A stretch of 64,000 nt of DNA, taken from Candidatus Altimarinota bacterium. GTDB taxonomy: Bacteria > Patescibacteriota > Gracilibacteria > BD1-5 > UBA6164. Positions 1-11,834 of this stretch are shown piece after piece. The stretch lies in assembly GCA_002749055.1 (NCBI GenBank), contig PDTW01000024.1:1-64000 (forward strand). The letters are read 5' to 3'. The notes beneath the pieces were generated by a model, which had not been told where the DNA came from, searched no databases, and saw nothing but the letters and a program-made list of their open reading frames with translations. A program made the position numbers and the translations under genes. Numbering within the stretch: the first letter of the stretch is position 1; each line of letters opens with the position of its first letter.

Positions 1-285
1 AAATATTATTTTCGGATTCTTTAACATAATCTTTGCTATTGCTAGTCTTTGTTTTTGTCCTCAACTAAGTCTTATTCACCTTTCTCAAATCTCTGTTTCA
101 AAAGATTTTGATAAATCATAGATAAAATCACATTTTGATAGTTTTACGACTTCTTCTAAATATTTCTTACTCGGTTTTTCTTTTAAACTATAAACTAAAT
201 TATCATAAATACTTCCATCAAAAACGTTTGGTTCTTGTGTTAAATATCAAATATCTTTATAATAATTATTCCCCTGGTCTTTCAA
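1..285 (-). pseudogene. Truncated ABC exporter ATPase (C-terminal half of the nucleotide-binding domain)
   Basis: The minus strand encodes the downstream half of an exporter-type ABC ATPase. A Q-loop reading LTQEPNVFDGS lies near 210-245, and the signature RLSGGQKQRLAIAK lies near 30-80, running off the left edge. Going upstream, the frame meets a TAA at 292-294, just where the preceding strand and Walker A should lie. No transmembrane domain or P-loop is present. The first 20 bases overlap the 3' end of the neighbouring HD gene in another frame, as expected if a deletion fused the two. TGA is read as glycine, so the piece belongs to this genome. I infer a non-functional remnant; a translated half-domain starting at TTG 285 is possible but unlikely. 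Confidence 0.7.
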
Positions 286-1132
286 GATATATTAACCTAT
301 GATTAACTATACTATTAATATTTTTTCTCAATTCATCTACTACAGGTGGCCAATCTGATAATGTAGGGATTATTTTATCAATAGTTTCTTTTACTTTTGT
401 TACAATAGATTTTGCCTCAACTCAACTCATAGTCTCTAAATTATCTAATCTATCTATTCATTTCACAGGTAAAACTATATTTCTAACATAATCTTTTTGC
501 CTTTTATTAAGATTTCACATTTCAAGCTCTTCATACCTTCATTCTTCTAATAATTGTAATTTATAAAAATAATCTTCATTTCTTCTTTTTTTACATATAT
601 TTTTATTTTCTTCAAAATCATTAATTAAGTTTTTACATTTCAAATCATCTGACTTTTTTATTTCTTTAGCTTTTAAAGTAAGATTTAATTCATCATCTAC
701 AAATCACAATTTTTTTAAATAAATAATTTTCTCATAATCTTCATAATTACCTACATAATCAAACCAAAAATTTTTACTTAATAATCCAACTGAGATTGCT
801 ACAATACTTCAAAAAGACCTTTCTATTTCGTCTTGATCAAAAAAAGAGTCTTCAATTATATCATGCAAAAGAGAAACAACAATTATCTCACGTAATAATT
901 CTTTTTCTATTTTACTTCAAAGAATATTTACCAACTTAATCGCAACTCTTATTGGGTGTGATATATATTCTTCTCAAGATTTTCTTTTTTGTCATTCATG
1001 TCATTTCTCCGCAATATTTAATGCTTTATTTATAAGACTAATATCATAATCTTCTCAAAATAAATCATTTATTTTCTCTAATAAAATTAACTTTTGCGTA
1101 TCTAAATATGAAAATTCTATAAGATATTCCAT
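266..1132 (-). CDS. SpoT/RelA-like HD-domain hydrolase
   Basis: This 288-residue protein opens with an HD domain resembling the (p)ppGpp hydrolase part of RelA/SpoT. Seen: KGHEGQKRKSGEEYISHPIR at about residues 42-61, which carries the first metal-binding His and the typical YxxHP motif, and LLHDIIED at about 85-92, the HD pair. No synthetase or TGS domain follows; the rest is charged and helical. Family members hydrolyse guanosine tetraphosphate or related nucleotides in the cytoplasm. The start is the only ATG before a non-coding stretch. The 3' end runs into the ABC remnant, so the last residues may have been changed by a deletion. A small alarmone hydrolase is likely, but substrate specificity is not visible. 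Confidence 0.75.
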
Positions 1133-1420
1133 TTATTTTTTAAATAAAAAATAAAAGTATTTATAAGCTATACAAATATACATGTGGAAATATTAAAGTC
1201 AAATATATATCAAATGACAAAACAAAATATAAGAAAATAAACTTGACTATAAATTTAAAAAACAACAAAAAAGCTTAAATACAAGTAAAATAGTCTATAA
1301 ACTTTTTATTTTTAAAATTTGTCTTTACAAAAAAAATTCTTTTTATATTATGTTAATATAAACTGATATATTCTATATAATTAAATCAAGAAGTGGATCT
1401 TAATTTTCTAATTATAAAAG
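1133..1420. other. Intergenic, divergent, no gene
   Basis: Extremely AT-rich sequence between two divergently read genes. Promoters for both must lie here, but I see no convincing -35/-10 pair and no RNA gene. Confidence 0.6.
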
Positions 1421-2182
1421 ATGAATGAAATAATAAAGTGAAAAGTAGTCCACTGAAACAATATTTCAGGTAAATTATGATTTAGAACTGTAAATATAGA
1501 TTTAAAAAAATGAGAAATAGAAGATTGAGTATACAAAATAAATATAAAAATTAAAAGTAAAATATACCACTGAATATGAACATATTTAGAAAGAAATGAG
1601 ACATTTGAGTCTCATATATTTGATTTTAATAAAAACATATATTGAAGTTTTGTAGAAATAGTTTTATTAAAGAAAATTAGAAATAATAAAAAATTTGATA
1701 ATAAAGAATCTTTAATAAAACAAATAAAAAAAGATATAAAAGAAGTAAAAAAAGACAAAAACTATGTAGTTACATTCTGAACCTTTGATATTCTTCATCC
1801 TTGACATAATTATTACTTAAATACTGCAAAATTCTACTCTGACAAACTAGTAACTATAGTTGCAACAGATAACAATGTAAAAAAGTTTAAATGACATTTT
1901 CCTATAAATAATAGCTCTACTAGACTAGAAAATCTAAAAAAATTAAAAATTGCCGATATAACTATGGTTTGAGAAGAAAAGTCTCCAATGAAGATTATAG
2001 AATTGTATAACCCTTCTATAATATGTTTATGATATGACCAAATATGATTTACTAGTACATTAGAGAAATATATCAGTGAGAATAAACTTAACACAAGTAT
2101 AATAAGAATTCCCCCTTTCAAAGAAGATATATTTAAATCATCAATAATAAAAGAAAAGATGGTTGAAGTAAAATCACTTTAA
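1421..2182 (+). CDS. Riboflavin kinase fused to a RibL/TagD-type FAD synthetase domain (reversed order)
   Basis: This 253-residue protein looks like a two-step FAD synthetase with its domains in unusual order. Residues about 1-110 match riboflavin kinase: GKLGFRTVNIDL corresponds to the GxPTAN flavin-kinase loop with Thr and Asn kept but Pro-Ala changed, then GVYKINIKI, and ETFESHIFDFNKNIYG with the catalytic Glu. Residues about 118-253 are a cytidylyltransferase-like domain with FGTFDILHPGHNYYL (GTFDxxHxGH) and STRLENLKKLKIADITMVGE, most like archaeal RibL or TagD enzymes. Canonical bacterial RibF has its nucleotidyltransferase first and the kinase second. FMN and then FAD synthesis is the probable role. 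A 19-bp dyad follows the stop. Confidence 0.8.
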
Positions 2183-2200
2183 TAAAAAGCTAATTAACTC

Positions 2201-2238
2201 TAAAATAAAAAAGTAGAATATTCTACTTTTTTATTTTA
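2201..2238. terminator. Bidirectional terminator
   Basis: Perfect 19-bp inverted repeat centred on GTAGAATATTCTAC with A/T-rich arms, lying between two convergent genes. It can serve both; the stop of the minus-strand gene lies inside it. Confidence 0.85.
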
Positions 2239-5200
2239 TCTTAAATAAAACCTTATTTCAATGATTTATATATCTTGAAAGAATTTTAAATATATCTTGA
2301 TCTGTTTTTATAAGTTTCTTTAACTTAGCATTATTAATATAATTGTATAAATTAAGCAAAAATGGATAGCTTTTCTCATTTATATTCTTATTTTTTATTA
2401 GATTAAATATAAAACTATAACATTTAATCATTTTTTCTTTCCTACCAACCTCAATATTGTTTGGATAAAAACTGTCATAATTAACTCATGCTAAAGTCAA
2501 ATAATTCTGTAAATCTATTTCTGATTTATTTGATTTATCATAATATTCCAAAGCCACTCTAAGACAGGCACTATTTGTACTAACTAACTCTATTTTATCA
2601 GAAGTAAAAGTTTTTAATACTTTCTCATATCTTTTAGTCAAATAATGATTTTTATCTTTATCAATTGTTGCTGCATTTAAATCAACCAAAAAATATTTTA
2701 ATCAAAGTTTTTTAATCCTATCAAATACTTTATCATAATCATCATCGTAAATATAATTATCAAACTTTGTTATTAAATTATCATTTAAAAATCTAGAATT
2801 ACTATTTATTGTAAAATACTTTATAAATGTACCTATTCTATATATTTTTGCATCACTTATATATTCTTTCTCAGGTTTCAAAATTCAAGAAAAGATTGCT
2901 CTCCTAGAGTTTATAGCCATAGCTTTATAGTTAGAAGGAACATCTTTTGAGTAAATTATGTTAGCTAAAGTTAACAAAACTACATCAATATCAGGATTAG
3001 TTAAATTTGGAAATTTTTGAATTAATTGCTTTGAAATGTTTGATTTAATAAATTCACTTCTTTTTTCAGGAAGAATATTCAATTCAAATAATAATTTTGA
3101 ATAACCTGAATGTTGAAGAAAAACATCTTCATCAGAAGTAGTTTTAGAAGTCTTAAAATCCAAATACCAAGCATTTTTTAAGTTATTAAAACCATGAGGA
3201 AAGGTCGAAAAGAAAAAATGAAAACAAATAATTGAGAAAACTGCCAAAGATCAAAATATTTTTACATTTATCTCTTTTTCAGAAGTCTTATTATCATAAT
3301 TACTGAGATAATATATTCATATTGCTATCATTAATAAAAATCAAAAATACATCATTATTCAATACCAAACAATTCAAAATGCTGATATTGTCCATAAAAA
3401 TGTATAAAAAATAGTAAAAATTAAATTTATTTTAAAAATCTTTATATTCTTAACTCACTTTACTAATAAATATCTAAAAACTAAAAAGATTAATAAACTA
3501 AACAATATAAATATATATCCAAATGGTAGTTTTATGTTTGCCATTGCTTTTGTAAAAACTTCTAAAACTCATGGAATAGATAAACAAAGCACCAAAAATA
3601 ATATAGGTATAATTAAAACATAGGGGAAATAATTTCTTCTGTATGGCAAAAATAATAATATAGTAGGCAATAATGCTAAAAACAAGAAAGTTATATCTGT
3701 GAACTCACCTCCTTGATTTTTTTGCATTGTAAGATTCCAAGGAAGTTTTATATAGTTGTTTATTCACTTTTCATATCCAAAATACCTTCAAAAATCTTCA
3801 TTACTTGTTACTCCAGAAGAACTTACTGAAGAGGATATAATGCTACTATTTAACTTAGATAACTCTTCTTCATTATATATTTTACTATAATCTTCTTTAA
3901 AACCATTAGTTTGTCAAGATAATATTTTTGAAATAGAAATAGTATCTGATTGAGCTAAATTTTTTCATATCCATGGAATCAAAAAAACAGATAATCATAA
4001 CAATATAACTCACAATTTTATAAAAAGAATTTTAAATCTTTTTTTATACTTAACTTTACTATAAACAAGTAACATTATTCATATCAAAAATCATATTATT
4101 AAAAATGTTTTTCTAAATACTAGGTCATCAGGAATAGATATATTCATATACCTCCAAAGATTTGCTCAAGTAAAGATAGAAAAGTAAATTGATAAATATC
4201 ACAAAAATCAAGCAACTCATAATCTTACAAAAAATAATACTCAAATTATTCATGATATTAACATAAGACTTGTAAACTTTATAGAAAAAGCCAATCAAAA
4301 TATAAATCAAATAACAAATAAGTAAAAAAGTCTTTTATTATCTAACTTCTCTTTTTCTTCTTTATCTCTAAAATATGATTTATATAAATAATAAAACATA
4401 TATATAGCTATAAGACTTACAAAAAACAAACCAGGATCAAGCTTCATATCTTTGGCTTGCTGAAAAATAACCATTGGCATACTTATAAATATTGTAGAAA
4501 CTAGAAGTGGTACATTTATAATAGTATCCTCTTTAACTTTTTCTCATTCATTATTTAAAAGAAGGTCTTTCACTACCAATATCAAAACTATAAAACTCAT
4601 AAAACCACCCAAAACATTCAGAAAAAATGCTTGAACAGGCGAATTAAACATAAATCATATACCTGTAAAAGTTTGCCAAGAAAACATTCATCACAAAATA
4701 TCCAAGCTTCAAGATGATGCCAACATTTTTGGATAATTCATATATACTCATAAATCATCCCATCATATTGGAAAAGGTCTTACAATATTAATTAAATTAA
4801 TAGATAAAATAAAAGTAGAAACAATAAATAAAAATTCTGAACTAATTAACTTTAAAGAAAAAATTTCTAATAATTTATTAGAAGAAAAATCATGATTTTT
4901 AAATTCTACTTTATAGTTGAAAAAAAAGTAAAAGAAATTTATAAATTCTTTAAATCATATAACTAAAAACAATATAAGTATAAAAAATACAGCATACAAA
5001 TTATAAAATCATAAAACTCAAAAACTTGCTAATAAAAACAAAAATAAAGAAAATCATACTCATAATGAAGACAAATATCTAAATACTGGACTTTCATTAT
5101 CAAAGTTTTTAACTAATCAAAGCAATTTATATCAGAAACTAGCTGTAATTATTATTATAGATATAGGCAAAACACTATAAGATATTATTTTGAAAAACAA

Positions 5201-5491
5201 TATAAAAGCACCTGATAAACTTTGATTGTATATTGAAAATAAAATAGTAGATAATATAAATAGATGAAGTAAAAAAAACAAAAACAAAGAAAATGGACTA
5301 AAACGAACCCTTGTTTTAGATAATTTTATAGTAAAAAATTTATAAACTCAATATATTAATAATAATACCAAAACATATGGAAGATATCAATCAAAATTTT
5401 CTATATGTACAGGAAAAACATAATAATAATAGTAGATTATTACAAAAGAAAAAACTATCAAAATTAATAGTTTAGCTAAATAATTAGACAT
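2231..5491 (-). CDS. GT-C type multi-pass membrane glycosyltransferase
   Basis: A 1086-residue polytopic protein. About the first 760 residues are strongly hydrophobic, with more than a dozen membrane segments, and the last 330 are soluble. An acidic pair in a loop after an early helix (PFPIGWDDLGVYMNYPKM, near residue 245) is the type of motif used by GT-C enzymes, which take sugars from polyprenyl-phosphate donors on the outer face of the membrane. Long soluble C-terminal parts are usual in ArnT/PMT/oligosaccharyltransferase-like proteins. A GT4 glycosyltransferase lies just upstream on the same strand, so the pair may act in surface glycan assembly. The sugar, the acceptor and the exact family are not visible. 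The start is the first ATG after an AT-rich leader. Confidence 0.65.
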
Positions 5492-5558
5492 ATTTTTTTA
5501 TTATTAAGTATTATTATTATTTTTCATAATAATTATATTACAATTAATTTCCAATTTT

Positions 5559-6653
5559 TTAATCAAAAATCTTCAAAAATTCCTTTTTAAAAATTTTTTT
5601 ATCAAACTTCTTAGAATAATTTCTTATTTTCTCATAATCAAAACTCATAAAGTCAAACTTTTCTATAGCTTTGTTCAAACTATTAGAAGTTTGATTCTCA
5701 AAAAAGATTCCCGTTTCTCAATCTATTACTGTTTCTAATGCTCATCACTTTCAATATGCAATCACAGGTGTTCAAGATGCCATTGCAAAAATAGGGACAA
5801 GTCAAAAATCCTCTTCAGGAGGAAAAATAAATGCTTTGGCATGACTATGAAGCTTATTTATATCTTTTTCAGATATATTTGTATACCATAATATATTATT
5901 ATTTGATTTTTTTATTAACTTTTTACAAAGATTATTTTTTGTATTTGTAGCAATTACCAATCTTCTACCATTTTTATTAAATGCATCAACCAGTAAATCA
6001 AATTTTTTATAAGGCACACACCTTCCAGTATAAAAGTAATATTCTTTCTTTTCTTTACTAAAAGGAACTTTATCTATATCCAAGCATGGATAAATAACCT
6101 TTGAGTCTCTTTTATAATATTTTTTTATTCTTTTTTTTGTATTTTTTGAATTAGAAATAAAAATATCTGGTCTTTTTGAAGCACAAAAATCCCATTCTCT
6201 CAAGAAGTGGACAATTTTTGGCATAAAAAACCTTCATAAAAAATTAAGAAATCAAAATTCCATCATACTTAAATACTCATGATAGTGACTCCAAAAATAC
6301 CTAGTTGGAGTATGACAATAACATACATGAAAAGTCTCTGGTTTTGTTATAACTCATTTACTTTCAGCTGAAGATAAAGAAATAACTATATCATAACTAC
6401 TAAAATCAAAACTCTCAAAAGCTAGAGGTCTAAAAAAAAGAGCTAACTTATGAGATTTATTTAAAATAGGAATTTTTTGGATAAAACTAGTTTTTATATT
6501 TCTTCATTCAAAAATAGGATTTTTTTGTTGCCAAAAAACAGAACAATAAATATCGGCATTAGGAAAAATTTCCATAAGCTGTTCCAAAACTATTTCAGCT
6601 CATCCCCAATCTTTTATCCAATCACTAACTATTGCTATTTTTTTATTTTTCAA
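5559..6653 (-). CDS. Glycosyltransferase family 4 (WbaZ-like)
   Basis: A 364-residue cytoplasmic GT-B glycosyltransferase. Seen: the N-terminal strand IAIVSDWIKDWGGAE, which is the glycine loop binding the acceptor, then YFYTGRCVPYKKFDLLVDAF at the start of the donor-binding half, and PEEDFGLVPIFAMASGTPVI near the end. In GT4 enzymes the last motif is E-x7-E; here the second Glu is Phe, an unusual change at a donor-contacting position. An in-frame TAA upstream leaves TTG as the only reasonable start. It precedes the GT-C gene on the same strand with about 67 bases between them, so they probably form a surface-glycan operon. The sugar is unknown. Confidence 0.8.
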
Positions 6654-6774
6654 TTCTTTTATATTAAAAAAATATATAACAACATTATATTATCTAAATC
6701 AAATTCTTTGACAATATTATTTTATAAAATAATATATTTAAAGAACATCTGAAAATAACATTAAATAATAATTT

Positions 6775-7806
6775 ATGAGAATTCTTGCTTTTGAAACAAG
6801 TTGTGATGACACTAGTATAGCGATATTTGAAAATGAAAAATTAATAGCAATGGAAACCGCTAGTCAAATAAAAATACATAATATAACTTGATGAGTTGTA
6901 CCAGAAGTTGCTGCTAGAGAACACGCAAACTCAATTTTTTGAGTACTAAATAATGTTTTAAAAAAAGCAGAAAAGAGCTTAGAAGAAATAGATTATATAT
7001 GAGTTACTACAAATCCATGATTACTACCCTCTCTTTTGACTTGAATAACAGTAGCAAATTCAATATCTACTATTTTAAAAATTCCTATAATAAAAATAAA
7101 TCATATAGAATCTCATATATTTGCAAATTATTTGGAAAGAAGTGAAAATGATATTAAATTCCCAAGTATTTGTTTAACTGTGTCTTGATGACATAATGAA
7201 ATTTATCTCTTAAAAAATATGTGGGACTTTGAACTAATATGACAAACAGATGATGATTCAGCATGAGAAGCATTTGACAAAGTAGCAAAGATGATGTGAC
7301 TTTGATACCCTTGATGACCAATTATATCAAAATTAGCAAAAAAATATAAAGAAAAAAACAAAGAAAAAGAAATTTTTGAAAACGATATGGAAAACAAACC
7401 TCTATTTCCAAGAGTCTGGCTTATAAAAAAAGAATCTAACTTTAGTTTTTCTTGACTAAAAAGTGCCGTAAAAAGAGAAATTGATAAAAGATGAAAATTA
7501 AATGAAAACGACAAAGAAGAAATTTCTTTTGAATTTGAAAATGCCGTATGTGAAGTCTTGTCATACAAATTAGTAAATTCTGCAAAAAAAAGAAACATAA
7601 ACACAATTTTGTTAGCTTGATGAGTAAGTTCTAATGAAAAGTTAAAAAAAATGATAGAAATACATGCAAAAAAAGAAAAACTAAACTTCATATACCCAGT
7701 AAAACCTATTTATTCAACTGATAATGCAGCAATGGTATGAATAAACACTTTTTATAAAATAAAATATAATAAATACAAAAAAAATACTTTCTTATTAAAA
7801 ATATAA
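6775..7806 (+). CDS. tsaD: tRNA N6-threonylcarbamoyladenosine synthase subunit TsaD
   Basis: This 343-residue protein is the ASKHA-fold subunit that transfers the threonylcarbamoyl group to A37 of tRNAs reading ANN codons. Seen: [17 protein letters not shown] at the N terminus, [14 protein letters not shown], the metal-binding [11 protein letters not shown] (two His near residues 109 and 113), [29 protein letters not shown], and [11 protein letters not shown]. The length is normal for the family. Most of the invariant glycines are TGA codons. It starts a little downstream of, and divergently from, the GT4 gene. Partners TsaB and TsaE are not in the window. The identification is secure. Confidence 0.95.
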
Positions 7807-7894
7807 ATAACCTTATAGTCAAAGCCAAAATATATGCTTTTTTTTAGAAGTATGCTAATATAGATTAAGACTTAATATATTACTTTTGAAAAAA

Positions 7895-10774
7895 ATGTTT
7901 GATCCAACAAAAATAAAAATAGATCTTGAAAATCAAGATAAAAATAATAATGAAAGTAAAGAAATGAAAACTAAAAAAACTGAAAATCTAGAAGATATAG
8001 ATGTGTTAAATAAAGATTTAACAACAAAAAAAGAAGAAAATCAAAAAGAAGTTTTTAATGAAGATCCAAAAGAAATCATAAAAGAAGATACTGTAAAAGA
8101 AGAAGTAACAGAGGAAAAAACAAGTAATAATGAAGAAGAAAATCTAGAAAACGTTTTATGAAAAACAAATAACAATAAAGAGGAAAAGAATAAATTTAGT
8201 GAGTATTGAGATTTATGAGCAGACTTAAGTGCTAATACAGAAAAAAAAGAAGAAAAAGAAAGAAAAAAAGAAGTAATATTTGATTTAAACATTTCTGAAA
8301 TCCAAGATTTATTTTATATTGCAACGAATAAACAATATAATTATATTTTAATTGAACCAGACTGGGATAAAATCAAAATATCTTTTAAAAAAGATAAGGT
8401 ATTAAAAGAAACAATATATATAAAATACCCTGTTTATTCAAAAATATTATTGAAAGCAAAGAGTTTAGCGAAATTAGATATTGAATGAACAGAGGATGAA
8501 CAACAATGAAAATGAAAAGTTAGAATTAACACAAATGATTTCAAAATTTATGTAAAAACAGTTCCTACATGAAATTGAGAAAAATTATTTATGAAACTAG
8601 AAGAAATAGAAATAAATTTAAATAAGAAAGTACATAAAAAAGTCTCAGTTATGCAAATTTTTTGATTCTTATGAGCACTTTTTTTCGTATCACTAATAAT
8701 TTGATGAAGTTTCCTTGCATTTGTAGTACTTAATGCAAAAACACCACAAGATGTTTTATTTTTTGAAAACCTATGAATAAATCTTAATGATGTAAATACA
8801 TTTGTATGAAAAATGGTTACAATAATTTTCTCGTTAGTTTTATTTATAGAAACTATTTTCCTGATAATTTTTCTCTTTAAATTTATACTTACTAAAAAAA
8901 GTTATAAAAAGAAAAAAATATATTATGCTATAATTTCAGTTCTTACATTAATATTTACATTTATAAGTTGAACTGCTTGGCTAGTTATTCATAAGAAGAT
9001 AAGTAACTTACCAAATTGGATAGAATTATCAAGATGAAATGTACAAATACTAGATAATTCAAAATTAAAAAGTGAGAATTTTGATATTGATAGCTCCACT
9101 ATAAAAGATACAAGCAATCTTATATGACCTATTACAATCAAATATGATTTAAAAAATTATAAAAGAAGTGAAGAATCCAAATGATTTAAAATCAAAAAAT
9201 ATATTTGGGCTTTTTGAGATGAAAAAATAATAGAAAGAATTGAACCAACAATTATACACGAATTTAATGAAAAATGAAGTTACGAAGTAAAGCTAACGGT
9301 TGAAGAAATTGACTTAACCTGAAAAATTATAACAAAAGAAATAAAAGATATTCCTGCTATAAATATTTCATACATAGTTGATATAAAAGAAGAAAAATTA
9401 AATAACTGATGAAAAACTATAAAATTTGATGCAACTGATGTAAGTCAATTATGAAATATTGAATGGTATTATGGAGATGATTTAAAACCTGTATGGAAAT
9501 GAAATACATTTGACCCTTGAAAACCAATATTTGATGAAACTCTCGTTTGAATGAAAATAACCAATTCTGCAAAAAAAGATAATATATTAGATAAAATATT
9601 TATTATTGGTTGAGAAAATAAGAACTCAATTAAATGAACAATTGTTTCTAAACAATCCATATTAAATGACTTAGAATACGAAATAAAAGTAAAAGAACCT
9701 GAAAATGATTTTTGAGATGGTTTTATAAGTGAATTCAAATGGATAATAGAAGACAAAGAGATAATAAACAAAGGTGACATAGAAAAACCTGAAGAATCAT
9801 CTAAAATCAACTATACATTTAAAAAATACTGAAAACATAACATTAGTGTAATACTAAAAGATTCTTCATGAAAAGTAAAAAAATTAGATGCAGTTATTGA
9901 TATTCCAAGAAAACTAAAACTAACTAAATGAATTAGTATATATAATGAAGGAGAATTACTAAAAGATGTAAAATACAATCCAAAAAATAAAGAATATTTT
10001 ATTAATAGACTTCCTGTTCCTACTGAATTAACCCTTGACTCTAGACTAGTAACTTCCGACAATATTCTATATACCCTAAAAAATGTAACTTGGGATATAA
10101 ATTCTGATTGAAATATTGACGGAAAAAGAAAAGTATTTAAATACCCTGTTGATGTTGAATGAAATCATAGCTTAAAAATAAATTATACATTTGCTCACAA
10201 AAAAATTAAATGAGAAGAAATAAAACTCAGCGAAGTTTTGTATACTGAGTGAATTAAAAAAGAAGCATTGTTATACTTAAATATTGAAAAAGATAGTAAC
10301 TATGCACCTATAATTGTCAGGTTTGATGCTTCTCAAAGTCAAGTTAAAAATCAAAATATAGTAAAATTTATATGGGATTACTGAGATTCAACCCCTATAG
10401 AAGAAAGATGAGCAATAAATCCTTGACATAGGTATACAAAAGCTTGAAATTATGAAGTGAAACTAACTGTTGTTACTGAAGAATGAAATTCATATACAAT
10501 TAAAAAGAAACTAATTCTAAATCCAAAACCACAAAGTGCCAGAATAAATGTAAGTATGAAAAAAGCCCCTGTTGGTCAAGGAATTGAATTCTCTTCTGCA
10601 AAATCTGAGTGACAAATAGAATCATATCATTGGACCTTTTGAGACTGAAAAAGCTCATTTGAAGCCAACCCTTCTCATACTTATACAAAGAAATGAAAGT
10701 ACAAGGCCAGATTAAAAGTAGATTTTTCAAATAATAATCAATTAACAGATGTTGTCGAAATAGAAATTTATTAG
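7895..10774 (+). CDS. Pilus-locus membrane protein: ATPase N-domain-like module, three membrane helices, PKD repeats
   Basis: This 959-residue protein has four parts. Residues 1-125 are Lys/Glu-rich and disordered. Residues about 128-240 align by eye with the N-terminal subdomain of the PilB encoded in this same locus (TVPTGNGEKLFMKL against TLPTAFGEKVVMRIL; LLKAKSLAKLDI against ITRLKVLARVKI), but no P-loop ATPase core follows. Three membrane helices lie at about 251-280, 306-332 and 342-365. The remainder is extracytoplasmic with several PKD-like beta domains (IWDYGDSTP, HWTFGDGKSSF). It may connect the cytoplasmic pilus motor to the cell surface; this is inference from position and the ATPase-like module. 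ATG 7895 is preferred over TTG 7886. Confidence 0.7.
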
Positions 10775-10842
10775 CAATTAATATTTGACATTTAAAATCA
10801 TATATTGTATTATATAATTAATATAATAATTTAGATTAAAAT

Positions 10843-11718
10843 ATGAGTGGAATAAATAAAATAAATCTAAAAGCTCTGAAGGAAAATTACATGAAAAAAC
10901 CTGAAGAGAAGAAAAAGGAAGATGATGAAACAAAAGAAATTCCTTCTCAAGAAGTCTGAATTGAAAATGTTTCAGAAGTTTTATGATGAGAAGAAAATAA
11001 AGAGTCTAAACTATGATTAGAAAAAAAATCAGAAACTTTATCGTGAGAAAAAAACTGAGAAAAGGTAAATAATGAATGAGAAAAAATAAATAATGAAAAA
11101 GAACTTTTCTCAAAATATGAATCATTTTTTAAAAGAGAAAGTAATAAAATAAAAGACAAACTTGTAAAAAAAGAGGAAAATACTTGAAGCTCAAAAGCTA
11201 AAAAATATGTAATAAATCTTTTGGCATGAGTTGCTTTGTTACAATTGATAATAATTCCTTGATATTTTGTATATTCTTGATGAAATCTTGATTCTATAAA
11301 AGCAAGCATATTTAACTCAAAAGAAAATAATGATAATTCTAACAAAGATAATAATGTTAAAAATAACAATAAAAATGAAGACAATAATGGAATAGTTGAA
11401 GAAAAAGAAAATAAAGAAGAAAAACAAAAAAACGATGATGAGAATAAAGAGGAAAAAGAAAATAGTAATGAAGAAAATAAAGAAGAAAAAATAATAAAAG
11501 AAAAAGAAGAGATTAATATATGATGATATATATTTAGTGTAGATATTGAAAAAAATTCTTCATGAATAAAAACTTACATATACAATTCAAAAGTATTTAA
11601 AAACAAATATGAATTAAAAAAAGAGTTAAAAAAAGAGTTAAAAGAATTAAAAAGAAAAAAGTTAATAGAACTTCTTTTAAAAGAGAAAAAAATAAAAAAA
11701 GAAACTAATAAAAAATAG
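10843..11718 (+). CDS. Single-pass membrane protein of the pilus locus, unknown function
   Basis: I do not recognise this 291-residue protein. Residues 1-120 are Lys/Glu/Asn-rich and probably cytoplasmic. One hydrophobic helix (VINLLAGVALLQLIIIPGYF) lies at about 122-145. A long Asn/Lys/Glu low-complexity linker follows, then a short ordered segment with IGGYIFSVDIEKNSSGIKTY near residue 225 and a charged helical tail. It lies between the PKD membrane protein and pilB. The layout of soluble N-tail, one helix and outer domain would suit a pilus-assembly adaptor of the PilN/PilO kind, but there is no sequence motif to show that. Confidence 0.7.
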
Positions 11719-11724
11719 AGAATT

Positions 11725-11766
11725 AATTAAAAAAGATAGATTAAAAATAGTCTATCTTTTTTAATT
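11725..11766 (+). terminator. Intrinsic terminator
   Basis: 16-bp inverted repeat (AATTAAAAAAGATAGA and its complement) with a 10-base loop, just after the stop of the preceding gene. The arm itself supplies the U-rich tail. Confidence 0.8.
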
Positions 11767-11834
11767 AAAAATAACTATTTTAATATGTAAAGTTATTAAT
11801 ATTTATTTATAAATAAAAATATGTTAATATCTAT

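Noticed and set aside
7203-7691. Long open frame on the minus strand opposite tsaD
   Set aside because: It is antisense to conserved TsaD motifs, and its translation is a low-complexity Phe/Ser-rich sequence, which is what antisense of Lys/Glu-rich AT-rich genes looks like. The same applies to similar frames opposite the pilus and SpoIIE genes.
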